This document shows positions 58,775 through 64,000 of a stretch of 64,000 nucleotides of DNA, piece by piece. A program made the position numbers and the translations under genes. The stretch comes from Coprococcus sp. (lineage in GTDB: Bacteria > Bacillota_A > Clostridia > Lachnospirales > Lachnospiraceae). The stretch spans positions 74,693-138,692 of the forward strand of contig JAGANU010000004.1 of the NCBI GenBank assembly GCA_017624085.1. Reading direction: 5' to 3'. The notes under the pieces were generated by a model. That model saw only the letters and a list, made by a program, of their open reading frames with translations. It had not been told where the DNA came from and did no database searches. The first letter of the stretch is position 1. Each line of letters begins with the position of its first letter.

Positions 58775-59232
58775 TGTTCAATCATACTCCTTGTTTTTGC
58801 CAGAGAATTTATTACATCTCCTTCTGATTTTCTTGCAAACTCAGGTGAATAATACTCTGAAACCAGATTATAGAGTCCGGGCATATTAAGCCCACCAATA
58901 TCACCTAACGTATAATTCTGAACCTTTATTCCGGTAACAGCATGCACAAACTTTCTGATACACATACTCATCTGCTGATATGCTCCTCTTATATCCGTTT
59001 TTCCGGCTTCAAAATCCCTGCCAATATTGTCAAGCTCCCTGATATACTTAAGCTTAAGCTTATTCACATCAACAAAGGGTTTCTTGACAACAACAGGTGG
59101 TTTTTTATTTTTAGCAGCCACAAGCTTTATTACCACAAGAGTGGCAATACATAGGACTAATATAAGTCCTGTAAGTATTACAGGCCACAAAGCATAGGAT
59201 AATGGATCCTGCAAATTTACTGAGCTCTTCAT
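58765..59232 (-). CDS. Single-helix membrane protein of the MoxR operon
   Basis: 155 residues: a short outside start, one membrane helix (ALWPVILTGLILVLCIATLVVIKLV, 14-38), a basic Pro-rich linker (KKPPVVVKKP) and a helical cytoplasmic domain. In other MoxR/vWA operons a small DUF4381-type protein sits at this place; I cannot confirm the family. It overlaps the DUF58 gene (ATGA) and the next vWA gene. Confidence 0.65.
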   Translation of the reverse strand: MKSSVNLQDPLSYALWPVILTGLILVLCIATLVVIKLVAAKNKKPPVVVKKPFVDVNKLKLKYIRELDNIGRDFEAGKTDIRGAYQQMSMCIRKFVHAVTGIKVQNYTLGDIGGLNMPGLYNLVSEYYSPEFARKSEGDVINSLAKTRSMIEQWR

Positions 59233-60116
59233 CTTGAATCTCCTGTTTTATGTTTATCTAATAACTCTGCTATCTTCTCATCCATATCGGCACCTGAATT
59301 AATTGATATATTCGAAATGCCAAGTCTTTTCAGCTTATCATCACACTGTCTTATGCTCTGCTGTGTCAGGCTTCTGTCTATCTTCGCCAGCTTTTTGTCC
59401 TCTGTAAAGAAAGCAGGAAGATACGCATCACTGCTCATATCAAATACCTTCTTACCGAATAAATCTGCATCACATACATTCACAAGAAGGATATCATGCA
59501 TAACCCTTAGCTGTTTTATGGTTGAATCAGAAATATCCATTATTCCATCTGTATCGGTGACAATAAGTATTATCATTCTACGCCTTAAATTCCGGGCTAT
59601 ATACTCCAGTGAAGTCTCAATGCTTGAATGATTATCCATTGTTACAGCTCTGTCATATTCCGCCAAAATCATTTCCAGATTAAACAGTCCTGTCTTAAAG
59701 GGATGAAAGGATACTTTTCCTTCTTTTACAAGGGTAGCACTTACATAATCACCGTTCTGGCTAACCATATATGCCAGCGTACCTGCTGCGAGAAGGGCAA
59801 CATCCTTCTTCTCCTCTGTATCATTTGCATGCGCCAGCATATTCCTGTTTGTATCCATAACAAGCATTATATTATGCTTCTTTTCGGCAATGTACTGTCT
59901 CACCAGCATCTTCTGACTTCTTGCAGAGGCCTTCCAGTCGATATCCTTCACATCATCAGATGGAACATATTCCCTAAGCTCATCAAAGTTCATGCTTCGC
60001 CCCTTGTAGATGGAATTGTAGGAGCCATCAATAATTCTGGAAGTAACCTTCTTTGTATATATAGTTTTATAGCATTTCATATTTCCCTGTATTCTGGGTA
60101 TATATGTCATCTTCAT
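59229..60116 (-). CDS. DUF58-domain protein
   Basis: 295 residues with the DUF58 signature SMNFDELREYVPSDDVKDID then WKASARSQKMLVRQY (near residues 41-75). A vWA-like fold follows, in which LVMDTNRNM stands for the metal-site region. No membrane helix, unlike many DUF58 proteins. Typically encoded next to MoxR and thought to act with it. Ribosome site GGGGATTAG; 27 bases after moxR. Confidence 0.85.
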   Translation of the reverse strand: MKMTYIPRIQGNMKCYKTIYTKKVTSRIIDGSYNSIYKGRSMNFDELREYVPSDDVKDIDWKASARSQKMLVRQYIAEKKHNIMLVMDTNRNMLAHANDTEEKKDVALLAAGTLAYMVSQNGDYVSATLVKEGKVSFHPFKTGLFNLEMILAEYDRAVTMDNHSSIETSLEYIARNLRRRMIILIVTDTDGIMDISDSTIKQLRVMHDILLVNVCDADLFGKKVFDMSSDAYLPAFFTEDKKLAKIDRSLTQQSIRQCDDKLKRLGISNISINSGADMDEKIAELLDKHKTGDSR

Positions 60117-60143
60117 AGCTAATCCCCACCAACTTTTTACACA

Positions 60144-61130
60144 TTATGGAGTCTTTACTGATGCAAATATAGCATCTATTATCGTCTCTGGCTTTACATC
60201 ATCTGCAACTGCGGCAAATGTAAGCATGATTCTGTGCCTGAGCACTGAATATCGAAGTGCCTTCACATCATCAGGAACACAATACCTTCTTCCACCCATT
60301 AGCGCAACAGCCTTTGCAACCTCCATAAACGCAATAGCAGCTCTTGTACTTGCTCCCATGGCAACATACTGAGAGAGCTCCGGTCTGAGTATTTTATCTG
60401 TATGTCTTGATGCCTGAACAATATCAACTATATACTTCTTGATTGCAGGGTCTATATACACTCTCTCACACAGCTCCTGAAGATATACAATATCCTCAAT
60501 GCTTGCAACAGCGCTACTGTTGTTAAAGATTCCACCCTCAACTCTATTTAAAATCTCAATCTCATCTACAGCATTTGGATATGTCAGAGTTTCCTTCAAG
60601 AGGAATCTGTCAAGCTGAGCCTCCGAAAGCACGTAAGTACCCTCTGACTCTATAGGATTCTGTGTAGCCATTACAACGAACACCTCAGGAAGCTTATAGG
60701 TCTTTCCTCCTATGCTTACAGCCCTCTCCTGCATTGCCTCAAGCATGGCGCTCTGCGTTTTTGCACTTGACCTGTTTATCTCATCAAGAAGAACAAAATT
60801 GGAATAAACCGGACCAATCTTATCCTCAAATGTATTGGTCGCCACATTGTAAAGCTGTGTTCCGATAATATCACTTGGGAGAAGATCAGGTGTACACTGG
60901 ATTCTTGAGAAGGAGCCGTTTACAGCCTCCGTCATAACCCTTGCTGCAGTAGTCTTTGCAAGACCGGGTACAGACTCAAGAAGAATATGACCATTTGTCA
61001 TCATTGATACTAATATCGAACATCCCAGGTAAGGCTGTCCCACCACCTTGCTGTTGTAGTAGCCCAGCAAATTATTGATTATCTCCGTTGCCTTCGCAAC
61101 TTCTTCGTTTGTAATGTCTTTGTTACTCAT
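60144..61130 (-). CDS. MoxR-type AAA ATPase
   Basis: 328 residues from the ATG at 61128-61130, chosen because GGAGAG stands before it; the reading frame extends 34 codons further up to a TTG through a terminator hairpin and has no ribosome site there. Walker A SVPGLAKTT (near 48), Walker B FVLLDEINRSSAKTQSA (near 110), sensor VMATQNPIESEG near 152 and the lid domain. MoxR ATPases work as chaperones with vWA proteins. First gene of the six-gene operon that ends at the TPR gene. Confidence 0.9.
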   Translation of the reverse strand: MSNKDITNEEVAKATEIINNLLGYYNSKVVGQPYLGCSILVSMMTNGHILLESVPGLAKTTAARVMTEAVNGSFSRIQCTPDLLPSDIIGTQLYNVATNTFEDKIGPVYSNFVLLDEINRSSAKTQSAMLEAMQERAVSIGGKTYKLPEVFVVMATQNPIESEGTYVLSEAQLDRFLLKETLTYPNAVDEIEILNRVEGGIFNNSSAVASIEDIVYLQELCERVYIDPAIKKYIVDIVQASRHTDKILRPELSQYVAMGASTRAAIAFMEVAKAVALMGGRRYCVPDDVKALRYSVLRHRIMLTFAAVADDVKPETIIDAIFASVKTP

Positions 61131-61177
61131 ATCTACTCTCCATTTCTTTATATATTCCACAAACCATTCTTTATAAT

Positions 61178-61207
61178 GAAAAAAGTGACCAGGGGGTACC
61201 TGGTCAC
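61178..61207 (-). terminator. Intrinsic terminator in the moxR leader
   Basis: Stem GTGACCAGG (61185-61193) / CCTGGTCAC (61199-61207), loop GGGTA, and six T residues on the minus strand. It lies between the predicted moxR promoter and the moxR start, so it is either an attenuator or the end of nhaC transcripts. Confidence 0.7.
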
Positions 61208-61255
61208 CATAATGAGGGGAGAGAGGATTCAAATAAATGAAAACTCTACGCTCCT

Positions 61256-61284
61256 AATATACAATAACTAGAATGATTAATCAA
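61256..61284 (-). promoter_or_regulatory. Promoter for the moxR operon
   Basis: Minus-strand -35 TTGATT (61279-61284) and -10 TATATT (61256-61261), spacing 17. The transcript would start near 61249 and run through the hairpin at 61178-61207. Confidence 0.6.
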
Positions 61285-61392
61285 CTATTTTTAACCCCAT
61301 AATTTTAATTAATTAATTTTAAATCAAGCACTATAAAGCAAAAAGACTGCTCTTCGATATTTTTTTGCTGTAATCTATACTACAGGTAGTAC

Positions 61393-63051
61393 TTAACTGG
61401 AAGCCCTGCTGACATCTGCATTTGCATAGCTGTCAGGATTTCTCTTTTTTATAAATCGGGCAACAAACAATACAGCAAGCATAATCACTATAGATATAGG
61501 AAGTGTTACATACCACTTTACGGACCATATAGATAGTATGCCTGCAACGAAATAACTTATAAATGACATGACTGCTGCCAAAAGCGCATACGGAAGCTGA
61601 GTAGTAACATGATTTACATGGTTACACTTTGCACCCGCTGATGCCATAATGGTGGTATCTGATATTGGTGAGCAATGGTCACCACATACAGCACCTGCCA
61701 TACATGCTGAGATTGCCATAATCATAAGCTCATGATCCTTGCCCTGGAATACTGAGCATACAATAGGGATAAGTATTCCAAAGGTGCCCCATGATGTACC
61801 TGTTGCAAATGCCATAAGACACCCTACGATAAATACAATTGCAGGAAGCATTCTAAACAGATTTGTTGAGGCAGAGCTCATTGCCGTAAACACAAACTCC
61901 TTTGCACCAAGCATCTCTGTTGTTCCCTTTAGAGTCCATGCAAATGTAAGAATAAGAATAGCAGGAACCATGGCCTTAAAGCCCTCCGGGATTGCCTCCA
62001 TACACTTTTCAAAGCTTAACACACCTCGAATAAGATACAATATTATGGTAATTATTATTCCAAATAAGCTTCCTATGGCAAGCCCTACAGAAGCATCACA
62101 GTTTGAAAACGCCTCTATAAAGCCCGTGCCACTAAAGAAACCTCCTGTATATATCATTCCAAGAACACAGCATGTTACAAGACATATAATAGGAATAAGC
62201 AGGTCAATAACCTTGCCCTTTGAGCTTACATCTGTTGAACCTGCCGGAGCGTCACTTCCAGCTCCCATAGAGAGAATATCTCCCTTAAGTGCATTCAACT
62301 CATGCTTTTCCATAGGTCCAAACTCAAACTTCATAACTATCATAGCAACCATCATTACAAGAGTCAGTATAGAATAGAAGTTATATGGAATTGCCTTAAT
62401 AAAGAGTGCAAAGCCATCCTCCCCCTGAACAAAGCCTGTAACTGCAGCTGCCCATGATGAAATAGGAGCAATAATACAGATTGGAGCTGCTGTTGCATCA
62501 ATAAGGTATGCAAATTTTGCTCTGGATATCTTATGCTTATCTGTAACCGGCTGCATTACGCTTCCCACAGTAAGACAATTGAAATAGTCATCAATAAAAA
62601 TAAGTGCTCCTAAAAGCACAGTACAAAGCTGAGCTCCCTGTCTGGTCTTTATATGTTTGGTTGCCCACTCTCCAAATGCTCTTGAGCCCCCTGCCTTATT
62701 CATAAGTGCAACGATAGATCCCAGCACTACAAGGAATATCAGTATTCCTACGTTATATGCAGAAGACAGCTGGGCAATAAGTCCATTGTTTAATACATTT
62801 GATATAGTTCCTGTAAAGCTGAAGTTTGCAGCAAACAAACTACCCATAAGAATACCGATAAACAATGAGCTGTATACTTCCTTTGTAATAAGTGCCAGTG
62901 TAATAGCAACCAGTGACGGTATAAGCGACCAAAACGTAGCCGGTGTTGATGGCGTAGGTATCTTATCTGTAAATATTGACACTACAGCAAGCCCACCAAC
63001 CAAAAGCATTATCACAATAATTGCAATTAAATTCTTTGTACTCTTTTTCAT
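61393..63051 (-). CDS. NhaC-family Na+/H+ antiporter
   Basis: 552 residues with about 11-13 membrane helices. Recognisable NhaC parts: SLIPSLVAITLALITKEVYSSLFIG near 42-66, FIDDYFNCLTVGSVMQPVTD near 150-170 and GTSWGTFGILIPIVCSV near 420, and GDHCSPISDTTIMASAGA near 457. A basic-acidic loop of about 50 residues near 245-290 is cytoplasmic. Alternative substrates (malate/lactate) exist in the family. Strong ribosome site AGGGAGG; alone on its transcript. Confidence 0.9.
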   Translation of the reverse strand: MKKSTKNLIAIIVIMLLVGGLAVVSIFTDKIPTPSTPATFWSLIPSLVAITLALITKEVYSSLFIGILMGSLFAANFSFTGTISNVLNNGLIAQLSSAYNVGILIFLVVLGSIVALMNKAGGSRAFGEWATKHIKTRQGAQLCTVLLGALIFIDDYFNCLTVGSVMQPVTDKHKISRAKFAYLIDATAAPICIIAPISSWAAAVTGFVQGEDGFALFIKAIPYNFYSILTLVMMVAMIVMKFEFGPMEKHELNALKGDILSMGAGSDAPAGSTDVSSKGKVIDLLIPIICLVTCCVLGMIYTGGFFSGTGFIEAFSNCDASVGLAIGSLFGIIITIILYLIRGVLSFEKCMEAIPEGFKAMVPAILILTFAWTLKGTTEMLGAKEFVFTAMSSASTNLFRMLPAIVFIVGCLMAFATGTSWGTFGILIPIVCSVFQGKDHELMIMAISACMAGAVCGDHCSPISDTTIMASAGAKCNHVNHVTTQLPYALLAAVMSFISYFVAGILSIWSVKWYVTLPISIVIMLAVLFVARFIKKRNPDSYANADVSRASS

Positions 63052-63490
63052 GTGTAAACCTCCCTAAAATCTGACGGCTTTCATGTAGCATCAAAAAGCT
63101 GCCACATCATTACACCGCCTATATAAAGTTATATCATATAAGTATATAGCTTGAATAGTGAAATTTTTTTGCAATCCTAAGCGATTATATAGTCATGCAG
63201 TAATCGCTAACACCCAGTTATTTATTAAAAATATGATTATATAATCACGAATATGTCGCAATAATCAAAATCAGTCAAAAATAGTTAAAATGTATTATAA
63301 ACATGGCGAGATGTATTAACCCTTTCCAAACGTATTGCATTATTTTTTAATCCGTAATATTATCAGCTTGTAAGCGAGATAAAGAAAAAAACACGAGAAA
63401 CCGATAAGCTTACAATATGAATTTTGACAATTTACTATTTTTTGTTATTTACTCCCTTTTTTCGTAGTCATTAGACTACACCCCCAATCC

Positions 63491-63538
63491 CTTAAAAGGC
63501 GTAACCCGCGTAGCGGGTTACGCTCCTCCCTAAAAGGA
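63491..63538. repeat. Strong palindromic element
   Basis: Perfect 11-base arms GCGTAACCCGC (63499-63509) and GCGGGTTACGC (63513-63523) with a 3-base loop, followed by CTCC-N6-GGAG. GC-rich in an AT-rich region, without a U-run. It looks like a REP/MITE-type extragenic palindrome rather than a terminator. Confidence 0.45.
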
Positions 63539-63597
63539 GTATATGCCAGTTAAGCGTGACATACATTATCACACATAGCTCACAAAAAACCTTATAT

Positions 63598-63650
63598 AAA
63601 AAAAGAAGCAGTAGCCTTACAGACATTCATGCTACTGCTTCTTTTTTTTG
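63598..63650. terminator. Bidirectional terminator after the DUF951 gene
   Basis: Perfect 12-base stem AGAAGCAGTAGC (63605-63616) / GCTACTGCTTCT (63632-63643) with A and T runs. On the minus strand it ends the DUF951 transcript. Confidence 0.8.
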
Positions 63651-63698
63651 ATTTTATTGTTTTACTGTTTTTATTGTAAAACTACCAATATTTTATCC

Positions 63699-63881
63699 TT
63701 ACTCTATAAAGCCTCTGAAGTTTTTTTCGACATCCTTCCTTGTTAGCATAACCTGGTGATCACAGCCACAGCACTTAAGCCGGAAATCCATTCCGACTCT
63801 AAGGATCTCCCAGGAATTAACTCCGCAAGGATGAGGCTTCTTCAGCTTTATCGTCTGTCCCACATTAAATACCACATTCAT
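63699..63881 (-). CDS. DUF951 family protein
   Basis: A 60-residue protein: VGQTIKLKKPHPCGVNSWEI, the conserved DUF951 core, then RVGMDFRLKCCGCDHQVML with the Cys-x-x-Cys (CCGC) typical of the family. Complete, ATG start with GATGAGGAGG. Small zinc-ribbon-like protein of unknown role, usually near ribosome-assembly GTPase or ParB-type genes. Confidence 0.9.
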   Translation of the reverse strand: MNVVFNVGQTIKLKKPHPCGVNSWEILRVGMDFRLKCCGCDHQVMLTRKDVEKNFRGFIE

Positions 63882-63928
63882 ACCTCCTCATCACATACTA
63901 TGTAAACAGAATTGCGATACCCTAGTTC

Positions 63929-63963
63929 AAAAAAAAGACCCAACTCTCATTGAGTTGAGTCTT
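63929..63963 (-). terminator. Terminator after the tRNA gene
   Basis: Minus-strand stem GACTCAACTC / GAGTTGGGTC with a short loop and eight T residues, directly after the tRNA 3' end. Confidence 0.8.
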
Positions 63964-63970
63964 TACAAAG

Positions 63971-64000
63971 TGCCCAGAACCGGAATCGAACCAGTGACAC
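63971..64000 (-). tRNA. tRNA, 3' end only (gene cut by the window edge)
   Basis: On the minus strand the T-arm ACTGG-TTCGATT-CCGGT and the acceptor strand TCTGGGC plus discriminator A are visible. The anticodon lies outside the window, so the isotype is unknown. The CCA end is not encoded. A terminator follows. Confidence 0.88.

Larger units (their letters stand above)
63052..63698. other. Long intergenic region with palindromes
   Basis: 647 bases with no supported gene. It holds an 8-base inverted repeat AGCGATTA (63180-63187) / TAATCGCT (63201-63208) upstream of the antiporter gene (possible operator), an AT-rich stretch, the palindromic element at 63491-63538 and the terminator at 63598-63650. 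Confidence 0.5.

Noticed and set aside
61131..61232. Extension of moxR upstream to a TTG start
   Set aside because: It runs through the intrinsic terminator, has no ribosome site and its residues do not look like MoxR; the ATG at 61128-61130 has GGAGAG.
63971..64000. Naming the tRNA isotype from the acceptor strand
   Set aside because: The anticodon is outside the window, and the acceptor sequence alone does not decide the amino acid.

Overview
The window looks like a chromosomal segment of a low-to-medium GC anaerobic Firmicute, most probably a gut Lachnospiraceae (Clostridia). The grounds are the WhiA/RapZ/HPr-like cluster, HprK, a CIRCE-controlled clpB, a class B sortase with a PKTG-type substrate, an Agr quorum-sensing locus, and intergenic regions with consensus sigma-A promoters and strong intrinsic terminators. 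Family level is an inference; no rRNA is present.

Layout. 0-6 kb (minus strand): a partial TPR protein, then a regulatory/cell-wall run that reads hprK, ROK glucokinase, murB, rapZ, whiA and an HPr-like protein whose active-site His15 is Glu while Ser46 is kept (Crh-like). 6-8.5 kb (plus): uvrC and a YfbR-like HD nucleotidase. 8.5-10.4 kb (minus): ftsH. 10.6-11.3 kb (plus): a putative zinc-dependent phospholipase C-like protein. 11.4-30.5 kb (minus): a surface module made of a 5393-residue secreted protein with about 63 tandem 78-residue repeats and four Fn3 domains, a small PKTG-anchored protein, a class B sortase and an LCP-family protein. 30.5-36.8 kb (minus): glyA, two glycosyltransferase-like genes and clpB.

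37-47.9 kb is the accessory part. It holds a five-gene ABC transporter/lipoprotein operon preceded by a small secreted protein, an XRE regulator, and a complete Agr-type system: agrD-agrB on plus, and a sensor kinase plus LytTR regulator on minus, convergent. The 49-residue AgrD, shorter than typical ORF-calling cutoffs, has Ser where nearly all AgrD peptides have the ring-forming Cys, so a lactone autoinducer is predicted. A decayed IS110-type transposase and a small two-helix protein lie beside it.

47.9-64 kb (minus): a DMT-family transporter; a probable run cdaA-cdaR-sirtuin-GH1 glucosidase-pyridoxamine kinase that ends at a strong terminator; two membrane proteins of unknown role; a tightly overlapping MoxR/DUF58/vWA/TPR operon with a promoter and intrinsic terminator in its leader; an NhaC-type antiporter; a DUF951 protein; and the 3' end of a tRNA cut by the window edge.

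Most notable: the Ser-type AgrD and its locus, the seven-unit super-repeat of the giant protein, and the Crh-like protein in Bacillus-like synteny outside Bacilli.
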